This document shows, piece by piece, positions 1-7,141 of a DNA stretch of 7,390 nucleotides. Position 1 is the stretch's first letter. Each line of letters starts with the position of its first letter. The translations under genes were made by a program, and so were the position numbers. Under the pieces are notes generated by a model. The model was not told the origin of the DNA, searched no databases, and saw nothing but the letters and a program-made list of their open reading frames with translations. Source of the DNA: Kitasatospora phosalacinea (lineage in GTDB: Bacteria; Actinomycetota; Actinomycetes; Streptomycetales; Streptomycetaceae); contig NZ_JNYE01000168.1 in the NCBI RefSeq assembly GCF_000717185.1, forward strand, positions 1 to 7,390, given 5' to 3'.

Positions 1-55
1 GGCAAATGCACGGCCGAGCCAGGTTCCCTCTGCTCCGCCACCGCATCCTCCTCCA

Positions 56-3000
56 GTGACCACCACAGAGCGCTACCACCGATTACGGGACAGAGCCGAC
101 TACTGGACGGTCACCGACCGCTCCGGCACGGTGTATTCCTTCGGCCGCAACCAGCTGCCCGGCTGGAGTTCCGGCAAGCCGGTGACCAACTCCGTCGACT
201 CGGTGCCGGTCTACTCCGCACACCCGGGCGACCCGTGCTACAACGCCGCGGGGTTCAACTCCTCGGTGTGCACGATGGCCTACAAGTGGCACCTGGACTA
301 CGTCAAGAACGCCCGCGGCCAGGCCATGTCCTACTGGTACACCCAGGACACCAACTACTACGGCCAGAACCAGGGAGCGAGTAACACCAAGTACGTCCGC
401 GACTCCTACCTGGCCCGGATCGACTACGGCTTCCTCGACAACGGCGCCTTCGGCACCGTCCCCAACCAGGTGCAGTTCCTCACCGGCCCGCGCTGCGTCG
501 CCACCACCTGCGACCCGATCTCGTCCTCGAACGCTGGCACCCAGTACCCGGATGTGCCGTTCGACCTGATCTGTAACAGCGGCACCACCTGCACTTCGCA
601 CTGGCCGTCGTTCTTCTCCACCGTCCGCCTCAAGCAGATCGTCACCAAGCAGTACTCGACCGCGACCTCCCAGTACACCCCGGTCGACACCTATAACCTG
701 GTGCAGACCGAGCCGCCCACCGGTGACGGCACCTCGCCTACCCTGTGGCTGGCCTCCGTCACCCGTACGGCCAGCGACACCAGTGCCGGCGGGACGGGTT
801 CGATCACGCTCCCGCCTGTGGTCTTCGGCGGTACCACCATGCAGAACCGGGTCGACACCGCCAACTTCCCCGGCATGTACCGCTACCGGCTCACCTCCGT
901 CACCAGCGAGCTCGGCGGCCTGACCCAGGTCACCTACGGCCTGCCCAACCCCTGCACGCCCGCCTACACGGCCACGGCTAACGCCTCGACCAACACCAAC
1001 TCCTGCTATCCGGTCAGTTGGACGCCGAAGTTCTACACAGCACCGGTCACCGACTGGTTCCAGAAGTACGCCGTCACCAGCATCCTGGAAACCGACCAGA
1101 CTGGCGGCGCATTTGCCAGGAGCACCTCCTACGAGTACGGCGGCGGCGCTGCCTGGCACTATGACGACAATGAGGTCGTCCAGCCCAAGTACCGTACCTG
1201 GGGGCAGTTCCGCGGCTACGCCGACGTCACCACCCGAACCGGCGACGGCACTCGCGACCGATTCACCAAGAGCAAGACCAGCTACTACCGCGGCATGGAC
1301 GGTGACTGGCTCTCCGCCAACTCCACCCGCACCGTCTCCCTGACGGACTCTCAGGGTGCCTCGCACACTGACAGCGACCAACTCTCCGGTATGGCCCTCG
1401 AAAGCACCGCTTACAAGGGTGACGGCGGCGCGGTTGAGAACCTGGCCATCACTTCGTACTGGGTCTCTCCGGCAACCGCGACCCGCAGCCGCACTGGCCT
1501 CCCCTCCTTGACAGCAACGGCGGTCAAGGAGGCTGAGAGCTACAGCCGACAGGCCGTCACATCGACCACGCCCACCACGTGGCGGGTGAGTGAGACCAAC
1601 AACAGCTATATCTCGGACCCGGCGGACACCAAGTTCGGCCTGCTCACGACTACTTACTCGCACACCGTGCCGGCGAACGCCGCCTACGACCAGTGCACCA
1701 TCTACTCCTACGCCGCGGCAAACACCAGTCTGAACCTGGTGGGCCTGGTCGCCTCGCAGGAAACTGATTCCGTGGCCTGTGGTGGCTTCACCGAGGGCTC
1801 GATCGCCTCGTCCCCGTCCGGGTACAACACGCTCACCGCCCCTGCCACGGTCAACCGACCCGCGCAGGTGCAGTCCGCCACCCAGACCTTCTACGACGAT
1901 CCGACCTTCTCCACCACCTTCCCGCAGGCAGCGGCGCCGACAGTCGGCAACGTCACCATGAAGCGGAGCGCCTCCGACTACACCGGTGGCGCCTTCACCT
2001 GGCAGACCGGCGCGCGCACCACCTACGACACCTATGGGCGCCCGCTGGTGGTGAAGGATGCGAACGGCAACGCCACGACGGCCTCGTACACCGTCAACGC
2101 GGTGGGCCTGACCACCGCAGCGACGGTTACGAACGCCAAGAACCAGGTGGCCAAGTCCACGATCGCACCAGCTCGCGGCCTGACCATCTCCGCGACCGAT
2201 GCCAACAACATCACCACCACCAGCCAGTCGGACGCCCTCGGCCGCCTGACCGGGGTGTGGACACAGTCCCGCCCCACCGGAGACCCGGCCAACCTGAAGT
2301 ACAGCTATACCGTCTCCAACACCGGGCTCTCCGGGACGACGACGGACAAGCTCAACGACACCCTCACCTACGCCACTTCCACCACGATCTACGACTCGCT
2401 CGGACGTGTCCGTCAGACCCAGACCCCGACCCCGCAGGACGGCCGTCTGATCACCGAGTCGTTCTTCGACTCCCGTGGCTGGGTCTCCAAGACCAACACG
2501 GCATTCTGGGACCCGGACAACCGCCCCGCGATAGCACTCGCCGCCAACGCCACGGACCAACTGGTCCCGACCCAGGAACGCGCCACCTACGACGGCCTCG
2601 GCCGTGCGGTGCGGGTCGACTCGATCAAGAACAACGTGGTCCAGGAGAGCACGACCACCGTCTACGGCGGCGACCGCACCACGGTCATCCCCCCTGCCGG
2701 CGGCACCGCCAAGACGACGGTGACCGACCCGATGGGCCGCGTCGTCGAACTCGACGACTACACCGCCCGGCCCACCGTCACCCCGCCGGCCGACACCTAC
2801 ACCGGCACCTACACGCTCAGCGGCGGCACCAGCCAGGCCATCACCTACGGCTTCGACGGCCACGGACTGCAGAACACCGTCACCGCCAACGGCTCCACCT
2901 GGACCACCACCTACAACCTGCTCGGCCAGGCCACCGGCAAGAACGACCCCGACGCCGGGGTCAGCACCATGCAGTACGACGCGGTCGGAAACCTGATCCA

Positions 3001-5938
3001 GTCCACCGACTCACGCGGAAAGAGCACCAGCACCACCTACGACGCCCTGAACCGCGAGACGGCCACGTTCGCCTCGACGATCGCAGCCCAGTCGGACACC
3101 ACCCGGATCGCCTCCTGGGTCTACGACAACGACAACAACGCCGTCACCGGCATGACCAACCCCATCGGCCACACCACCACATCGACGTCCTACGCCAATG
3201 GAGCCGCCTACGAGACCCAGGCCGCAGGCTTCAACGTCTTCGGCGAATCCCTCGGCGAAACCGTCAAAATCCCCGCGGCCGAAGGCACAGCCCTGGGTGG
3301 CAAGTCGTACGTGTACTCGCACACCTACACCGGCACCGGACTGCCCAACACCGACACCTACCCCTCCGGCAACGGCCTGCCGGCCGAGACCGTGCTCCAC
3401 ACCTACCGGTCCGCCTTCGACCTGCCGGACAGCCTGGCCTCCGCCAGCTACGGCTACACCCAGGAAACGACGTACGACGCCTGGAGCCGGGTCCTGCAGT
3501 CCCAGATCGGCAGCACGACCAGCTACGGCATCATCACCAACACCTACGACGTCCACACCGGCCGCCTGAACGAGCAACTCGTCCAGCGCTCCAATACCGG
3601 CACCCCCAGCGCTGTCGACCTGCAGCACTACGACTACGACCAGGCCGGCAACACCACCCGGCAGGTCTCCACCCGTCTCGGAGCGACCTCCGAGACCCAG
3701 TGCTTTACCTACGACCAGCTTGACCGCCTCACCCAGGCGTGGACCGCCACCGACTCCTGCGCGGCCACCCCCACCACCACGGCACACTCCCAGGTCGGCG
3801 ACGCCATACCCGGCGGCGCCTACTGGACCGAATGGGCCTTCGACGCCCTCGGCAACCGCACCAACCAGGTCGAGCACTCCACCACCAACGGCGCCGACGC
3901 CATCACCACCTACTCCTACAACGGAAACGGCAAGAACCAGCCCCACACCCTCACCTCCACCAGCAACAGCAGCACCTTCGCCTACGACACCGCCGGCAAC
4001 ACCACCAAGCGCACCACCGCCACCGGCGGCACCCAGACCCTCACCTGGGACGACGCCAACCGCCTCACCTCCATCACCGGAGGAACAGCCGGCAACAGCT
4101 CCTACGTCTACGACGCCGACGGCCAGGTCCTGCTCCAAAAAGACCCCGGCACCACCATCCTCTACCTGCCCGGACAGCAGTACACCCTCAACACCAGCAC
4201 CCAAGCCGTCACCGGCACCCGCTACCTCGCCCTACCCGGCGGCGGCACCCTCGTACGCACCGGCAGCCTCACCAACTACCGCTTTGAGATTGCCGACCCC
4301 CACGGCACCTCTAGCCTCGTTTTCGACCGCACCGTCCAGACACCCACCTGGCGCCAGTTCACCCCCTACGGCGCCCCCCGCGGCACCGCCGCAACCTGGC
4401 CCGACAACCGAGGATTCCTCAACGCCCCCACCTCCACCGCCACCAGCCTCACCATCCTCGGCGCCCGCCAGTACGACCCCACCACCGGCCGCTTCATCAG
4501 CCTCGACCCACTCTTCGACGCCACCAACGCCCAACAACTCGGCGGCTACAACTACGCAGCTAGCAACCCCATCGCCAAGAGCGACCCCACCGGCCTGCGC
4601 CCCGACGGCGTATGCGGCGGCCACAGCATCTGCACCAGCAACGAACTCGGCAGTCAGGGCGACCAAATCATAGAGTCCTGGCGCCCCTACCAGGGAGGCT
4701 GGAACGACTTCTACTGGGACCCGCAAAAGGGCGAGGACAAAAACCACGCCTACATGACGGGTAACAACGTCTACCTGGTGTATCCCGAAGGAACATTCCG
4801 CGAGCGCCTGAGGGCTGCGTTCGATATCGCCTCTTATATTCCTGGCCTATCGATCGTTGGCGCTATCGGCGGCGCAATCATGGACATCCAGGATGGCAAA
4901 TACCTGGACGCCGCAATAGGGATTGCAAGCGTCATTCCTGGCGGAAAAGAAGTCACAAGTGCAGGAAAAGTTGCCCAAGCAATCAACAAGACCCAAAAAG
5001 TGCTCGACGAGGCCGATAAAGTCGAAAGCGTAATCGACACCGGCGTTGCAGTCACATGCATGATTCAAAATGCCACGCATAGCTTCCTTCCTGGGACTAA
5101 GGTCCTACTTGCCGATGGCAGCTCCAAGCCAATTGAGGATGTAGAGGTTGGCGATCGAGTTATTTCGACGAATCCGGAGAGCGGTGATACCGCCACCGAG
5201 AGTGTAGATCGAACAATTCGGACGCCGGATGATCAAGAGTTCACAGACCTCACCTTCGAGGCCTCCGAAGAAAGCCCCGAGCCTTCTCGTGATTATACTT
5301 CAAACAAGATAACTTCAACCCAGCACCACCCTTTCTGGGATGTCACGACAAATAAATGGACAAATGCCGCCGAGCTGAAAGTAGGCGACAAGGTTCTGCG
5401 GCCAGACAGGCGCACCTTGACGGTCCACTCGGTGGCGAACTATCACACCGCCCCCCGCGTGGCCCATGATCTAACGATTTCCAATATCCACACGTATTAT
5501 ATTTTGGTTGGGTCGGCACCGATTTTGGTGCATAATGTTGATCCGCCGTGCGACGAGACGGGGCTCGATTGGGCAGATTCCGCTGCGGATAACTTTACCT
5601 ACCCGGGTGGAACTAGCGGATCCCTGTGGATTGACCAGGCAGACGCGCCCATCGATTTGAGCAGCGGGCAAGGAAACCTGGTTCCTGGCTTCCAGCCGCC
5701 CCCAGGTATGCTGAACGCAAATAAGAATCATGCTGAGACGCAGGCGGCCCATATGATGCATAAATGGACCGTTCCTGGCGGAATCCCTGTAAATGCGACA
5801 CTATTCATCAATAATTATCCAGTGTGCAGTTCCTGTCGCGCATCGCTTTCAACCATGATTCCGACAGGATCAACTCTGCGCGTAGTTTATCGGCTACCGA
5901 GCGGGCCGATCAAGCGCAAGAAATTCCCTATAGGATAA
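56..5938 (+). CDS. Rhs/YD-repeat polymorphic toxin with Hint domain and C-terminal DddA-like deaminase (5' end uncertain, probably partial)
   Basis: Large contact- or secretion-dependent toxin of the Rhs class. Residues 1-650 are a Tyr/Thr-rich non-repeat part (e.g. SGTVYSFGRNQLPGW near the start, LDYVKNARGQAMSYWY) resembling the N-terminal part of actinobacterial Rhs proteins. Residues 657-1514 carry YD repeats (YDTYGR, YDSLGR, YDGLGR, YDAVGN, YDALNR, YDQLDR, FDALGN). They end in the core signature YDPTTGRF (1473-1480), LDP (1483-1485) and DPTGL (1510-1514). A hydrophobic linker follows (1589-1631), then a Hint domain (1676-1827) and a deaminase domain (1846-1960). Known for the family: the YD shell is a cocoon holding the toxic tail. 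The GTG at 56 has no Shine-Dalgarno sequence and no signal peptide follows it. The frame is open back to base 2, so the true start is probably outside the window; full-length relatives are usually longer. Third-position GC suggests a frame change between about 57 and 98 (see findings). The gene ends with TAA at 5936-5938, just before a hairpin. Confidence 0.93.
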   Translation: MTTTERYHRLRDRADYWTVTDRSGTVYSFGRNQLPGWSSGKPVTNSVDSVPVYSAHPGDPCYNAAGFNSSVCTMAYKWHLDYVKNARGQAMSYWYTQDTNYYGQNQGASNTKYVRDSYLARIDYGFLDNGAFGTVPNQVQFLTGPRCVATTCDPISSSNAGTQYPDVPFDLICNSGTTCTSHWPSFFSTVRLKQIVTKQYSTATSQYTPVDTYNLVQTEPPTGDGTSPTLWLASVTRTASDTSAGGTGSITLPPVVFGGTTMQNRVDTANFPGMYRYRLTSVTSELGGLTQVTYGLPNPCTPAYTATANASTNTNSCYPVSWTPKFYTAPVTDWFQKYAVTSILETDQTGGAFARSTSYEYGGGAAWHYDDNEVVQPKYRTWGQFRGYADVTTRTGDGTRDRFTKSKTSYYRGMDGDWLSANSTRTVSLTDSQGASHTDSDQLSGMALESTAYKGDGGAVENLAITSYWVSPATATRSRTGLPSLTATAVKEAESYSRQAVTSTTPTTWRVSETNNSYISDPADTKFGLLTTTYSHTVPANAAYDQCTIYSYAAANTSLNLVGLVASQETDSVACGGFTEGSIASSPSGYNTLTAPATVNRPAQVQSATQTFYDDPTFSTTFPQAAAPTVGNVTMKRSASDYTGGAFTWQTGARTTYDTYGRPLVVKDANGNATTASYTVNAVGLTTAATVTNAKNQVAKSTIAPARGLTISATDANNITTTSQSDALGRLTGVWTQSRPTGDPANLKYSYTVSNTGLSGTTTDKLNDTLTYATSTTIYDSLGRVRQTQTPTPQDGRLITESFFDSRGWVSKTNTAFWDPDNRPAIALAANATDQLVPTQERATYDGLGRAVRVDSIKNNVVQESTTTVYGGDRTTVIPPAGGTAKTTVTDPMGRVVELDDYTARPTVTPPADTYTGTYTLSGGTSQAITYGFDGHGLQNTVTANGSTWTTTYNLLGQATGKNDPDAGVSTMQYDAVGNLIQSTDSRGKSTSTTYDALNRETATFASTIAAQSDTTRIASWVYDNDNNAVTGMTNPIGHTTTSTSYANGAAYETQAAGFNVFGESLGETVKIPAAEGTALGGKSYVYSHTYTGTGLPNTDTYPSGNGLPAETVLHTYRSAFDLPDSLASASYGYTQETTYDAWSRVLQSQIGSTTSYGIITNTYDVHTGRLNEQLVQRSNTGTPSAVDLQHYDYDQAGNTTRQVSTRLGATSETQCFTYDQLDRLTQAWTATDSCAATPTTTAHSQVGDAIPGGAYWTEWAFDALGNRTNQVEHSTTNGADAITTYSYNGNGKNQPHTLTSTSNSSTFAYDTAGNTTKRTTATGGTQTLTWDDANRLTSITGGTAGNSSYVYDADGQVLLQKDPGTTILYLPGQQYTLNTSTQAVTGTRYLALPGGGTLVRTGSLTNYRFEIADPHGTSSLVFDRTVQTPTWRQFTPYGAPRGTAATWPDNRGFLNAPTSTATSLTILGARQYDPTTGRFISLDPLFDATNAQQLGGYNYAASNPIAKSDPTGLRPDGVCGGHSICTSNELGSQGDQIIESWRPYQGGWNDFYWDPQKGEDKNHAYMTGNNVYLVYPEGTFRERLRAAFDIASYIPGLSIVGAIGGAIMDIQDGKYLDAAIGIASVIPGGKEVTSAGKVAQAINKTQKVLDEADKVESVIDTGVAVTCMIQNATHSFLPGTKVLLADGSSKPIEDVEVGDRVISTNPESGDTATESVDRTIRTPDDQEFTDLTFEASEESPEPSRDYTSNKITSTQHHPFWDVTTNKWTNAAELKVGDKVLRPDRRTLTVHSVANYHTAPRVAHDLTISNIHTYYILVGSAPILVHNVDPPCDETGLDWADSAADNFTYPGGTSGSLWIDQADAPIDLSSGQGNLVPGFQPPPGMLNANKNHAETQAAHMMHKWTVPGGIPVNATLFINNYPVCSSCRASLSTMIPTGSTLRVVYRLPSGPIKRKKFPIG
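2024..4597 (+). repeat. YD-repeat shell and Rhs core (protein-level repeats, residues 657-1514)
   Basis: Degenerate tandem protein repeats of the form YDxxGRxxxxxxxxxGxxxxxxY, e.g. YDTYGRPLVVKDANGN (from 657), YDSLGRV, YDGLGRAV, YNLLGQATG, YDAVGNLIQSTDSRGK, YDALNRET, YDYDQAGNTT, YDQLDRLTQ, FDALGNRT, YDTAGNTTK and WDDANRLTS. The array closes with the Rhs-associated core: YDPTTGRFISLDP, then GGYNYAASNP, then SDPTGL. In characterised Rhs and TcC proteins this end plugs the shell and cuts itself with an aspartyl-protease pair. Asp1484 and Asp1510 are the candidates here, by position in the motif only. DNA-level repetition is weak, so this is an old protein repeat and not a recent tandem duplication. 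GC is very high in this segment, 75% in 4201-4260 by hand count. Confidence 0.9.
4820..4948 (+). other. Hydrophobic pre-toxin linker segment (residues 1589-1631)
   Basis: Between the Rhs core and Hint the protein has two Gly/Ala/Ile-rich stretches, around residues 1594-1609 (YIPGLSIVGAIGGAIM) and 1616-1630 (YLDAAIGIASVIPGG), separated by an acidic turn. They are followed by a Lys/Glu-rich helix with KVAQAINKTQKVLDEADKV. Such pre-toxin hydrophobic segments are common in polymorphic toxins and are thought to help the effector domain reach or cross the target membrane. That role here is inference. Each stretch is short for a transmembrane helix and broken by Pro/Gly, so a hairpin or a buried packing role inside the shell is equally possible. 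Confidence 0.5.
5081..5536 (+). other. Hint (Hedgehog/intein-type) autoprocessing domain (residues 1676-1827)
   Basis: The block A motif is SFLPGTKVLLADGSSKPIEDV, starting at Ser1676, with VGDRVI following. Block B is TQHHPFWD with His1757/His1758. A VGDKVL segment follows, and the C-terminal block reads HTYYILVG (His1812 onward) then ILVHN ending at Asn1827. This is the order expected for Hint modules in bacterial toxins, which self-cleave to free the downstream domain. The nucleophile position, directly before Phe, is Ser, where Hedgehog-type domains have Cys. The residue after Asn1827 is Val, not Cys/Ser/Thr. Release by Asn cyclisation at 1827/1828 is therefore more plausible than protein splicing. 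Cleavage there would free a tail of about 133 residues. Confidence 0.88.
5591..5935 (+). other. C-terminal SCP1.201/DddA-like nucleic-acid cytosine deaminase toxin domain (residues 1846-1960)
   Basis: The zinc-dependent deaminase signature is clear. His1892-Ala-Glu1894 in NHAETQAAHMM supplies one zinc ligand and the proton-shuttling Glu. PVCSSC, with Cys1924 and Cys1927, supplies the other two ligands. The preceding strand ATLFINN and the following helix and strand (LSTMIPTGSTLRVV) match the order in DddA of Burkholderia cenocepacia as I recall it: a GHVEGQSALFM motif, a strand ending HNN, then CGFC, LLPENAKMTVV and a final Lys/Arg-bearing turn. An upstream Ser-Gly turn (LSSGQGN) also fits this family. 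The reaction would be hydrolytic deamination of cytosine to uracil. Whether the substrate is double-stranded DNA, single-stranded DNA or RNA cannot be told from the motifs. The coding DNA is clearly lower in GC than the Rhs core. Confidence 0.82.
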
Positions 5939-5945
5939 AGCCCCG

Positions 5946-5983
5946 CAAGCGGCCTCCATGCTTCATGGCATGGAGGCCGCTTG
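5946..5983. terminator. Perfect 16-bp hairpin, probable bidirectional terminator
   Basis: The left arm CAAGCGGCCTCCATGC (5946-5961) is the exact reverse complement of the right arm GCATGGAGGCCGCTTG (5968-5983), with a 6-base loop TTCATG. It begins 8 bases after the toxin stop codon and ends 29 bases before the end of the convergent gene. There is no T-tract on either side, which is usual for streptomycete terminators. The symmetric position between convergent genes suggests it ends transcripts from both sides. Confidence 0.85.
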
Positions 5984-6012
5984 TGCCTACTGAGCCATAG
6001 ATTAGTTCCTGA

Positions 6013-6657
6013 CTACTTCATCCAGTTGATGCCAAGTTTATCAAGATAGGCAAGATGGTCCTGATGGTTTGATCCAGCCTCAATCGACCAGAAACTGCAC
6101 CGGGGATCATCTGAAGCTTGAAAACTTGGGGCTGGACCAACATTAATGACAAGGAATTCGCTCATGAAAGTGCGATACCCAGGTACTGGCCAGCGCCACT
6201 CTCCGAATGCAACCTCGGTGGTCGGGGCAATTATCTGGGGGATCAAATCCACTTTCACTTCAGGGCAAAGGCGAAATGAATTTGCATTATTCACCCCCTC
6301 TCGAATTGTGGTGTGGATCAGTAGTTCTTCCAGGGACTCCGAGCATGGCTCCCAGGGGTGATGGAGTTCGGCATCGTATACTTGGGAAGGGTTTGAGGCA
6401 TCGAAAGACCAGAGCCAATCTCGTGATGAATCAGTCATGAAGATCGCCTTCCCCTCCCGAGGCGAGATCTCCATCAGAGGAATCATTTTATTGTCGGCAA
6501 TGATTGGCCTTGTCCACTGGGATGCAAGGGCGTGCCACTCCCTGAGTGGGCGCGGAAGCCAGGAGTACTCCGGGCCAAGAAAGGTCTTTGGTGAATCTCT
6601 TGGGCCATACCAGTTGGTAATAAATTGGGACAAATTGATGTCACTAGGGTTGATCAT
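6013..6657 (-). CDS. Candidate immunity protein, SUKH/SMI1-like (tentative), convergent to the toxin gene
   Basis: A soluble protein of 214 residues from the ATG at 6657 (MINPSDINLSQF...), with no signal peptide or membrane segment, so probably cytosolic. It is rich in Trp (11 residues). The N-terminal part has WYG (16-18) and LPRPLREWHALASQW (34-48), recalling the LPxxLxxfyxxxNG opening of SUKH-superfamily (SMI1/KNR4) proteins. Then come a DWLWSFD strand (80-86) and an acidic SLEELLIHTTI helix (108-118), also SUKH-like in style. SUKH proteins are common immunity proteins of polymorphic toxins, including deaminases. The assignment is a weak similarity judged by eye. Function is inferred from position directly after a deaminase toxin and from the shared low GC (26 of 60 bases G/C in 6601-6660). 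In-frame ATGs at 6696 and 6726 would add 13 or 23 residues. None of the three has a convincing ribosome site. I chose 6657 because the added residues look non-domain-like and include a TTA codon (6673-6675), and because a -10-like hexamer lies just upstream. The orientation is odd for an immunity gene. Confidence 0.75.
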   Translation of the reverse strand: MINPSDINLSQFITNWYGPRDSPKTFLGPEYSWLPRPLREWHALASQWTRPIIADNKMIPLMEISPREGKAIFMTDSSRDWLWSFDASNPSQVYDAELHHPWEPCSESLEELLIHTTIREGVNNANSFRLCPEVKVDLIPQIIAPTTEVAFGEWRWPVPGYRTFMSEFLVINVGPAPSFQASDDPRCSFWSIEAGSNHQDHLAYLDKLGINWMK

Positions 6658-6663
6658 GGGACC

Positions 6664-6692
6664 ATTATGGCATAAGCGAGGAAAGCTGTGGC
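6664..6692 (-). promoter_or_regulatory. Possible promoter of the immunity candidate, leaderless arrangement
   Basis: Read on the minus strand, CATAAT (6664-6669) lies six bases before the ATG at 6657 and matches the TAnnnT consensus of a vegetative -10 box except for its first base. A 17-base spacer separates it from GCCACA (6687-6692), a poor -35 match that keeps only the final ACA. The spacing would place transcription start at or next to the A of the ATG, giving a leaderless mRNA. That would explain the absence of a ribosome binding site. A -10 box this simple can occur by chance. Confidence 0.35.
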
Positions 6693-6768
6693 GCATGCAG
6701 GACTCTACGATAGATGGATCGCCCATGTATGGAGCTCTGGATATTTATTTTGCTTTGGGGCCAGCAGA

Positions 6769-7089
6769 TTAATAACCCGCCGAGTTGATCTCCGTTTCGG
6801 TCTGGTCTTGTAGGTATGCCGCGATGTCATCTGGTGTACGAAAGCGGGCGGTTGAGACGGTTGGCTGGTGCCCAGATGTTTCCAGGAAGGGGCGGACTTC
6901 ACGGATGACTCGGCTGATGGTCATGATAGTGACGCCGAAGAGGTGCCCGAGAAGGTCCTGGGCGGCGATCTTGCGCTGGTAGAGGACCGTAATCAGGATC
7001 CGGTTTGCGGGGGTGATCTTCCCCTTGGGGCCTGCGCTGGGGGGCTTGGCTTGGCGGGCCGCCCCTGCGCTCAGTCCGGGAGCGCTCAC
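6769..7089 (-). pseudogene. HTH transposase-related fragment, ISAzo13-like type (tentative), probably N-terminally truncated
   Basis: A 106-residue frame from GTG 7089 to TAA. After a Pro/Ala/Lys-rich start comes KITPANRILITVLYQRK (24-40), then a helix-turn-helix AAQDLLGHLFGVTIMTISRVI (42-62), and EVRPFLETSGH. The end, STARFRTPDDIAAYL, looks like the natural C-terminus of short transposase-related proteins that streptomycete genomes annotate as ISAzo13-like or Rhodopirellula-type. I recall that resemblance and could not check it. No DDE catalytic domain is present. The frame stays open upstream to a TGA at 7156-7158, overlapping the end of the IS630-like remnant, and no ribosome site precedes the GTG. 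This suggests the native N-terminus has been lost. It could instead be an intact small HTH protein of unknown function. Confidence 0.55.
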
Positions 7090-7141
7090 GGTGATCTTCC
7101 AGGGCTGGGTGTGTTTACTGGACTTGATTGAGTGATGCCGG

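Noticed and set aside
83..2863. A 926-residue open frame on the minus strand
   Set aside because: Its Gly/Val/Arg-rich translation is the usual antisense shadow of a high-GC gene; the plus strand encodes clear Rhs sequence across the same span.
3011..4204. A 397-residue Gly/Val-rich minus-strand frame
   Set aside because: Antisense shadow of the YD-repeat region; composition only, no recognisable motif.
2024..4597. CRISPR-like or DNA tandem repeat array
   Set aside because: The repetition is at protein level and degenerate; no constant DNA repeat with regular spacing was seen.
2257..4673. Long plus-strand frames rich in Arg/His and Pro/Thr overlapping the YD repeats
   Set aside because: They are low-complexity out-of-frame translations of the Rhs gene, with no domain and no ribosome site.
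5939..6012. Small gene or tRNA-like element between toxin and immunity genes
   Set aside because: The 74-base gap is taken up by the hairpin; no cloverleaf or coding frame of useful length fits.
6437..6772. A 111-residue plus-strand frame opposite the immunity candidate
   Set aside because: It lies wholly antisense to the more convincing 214-residue protein for most of its length and has no recognisable motif.
6785..7131. Plus-strand frames over the HTH fragment
   Set aside because: The minus strand gives a clear HTH transposase-like protein; the plus-strand translations look random.
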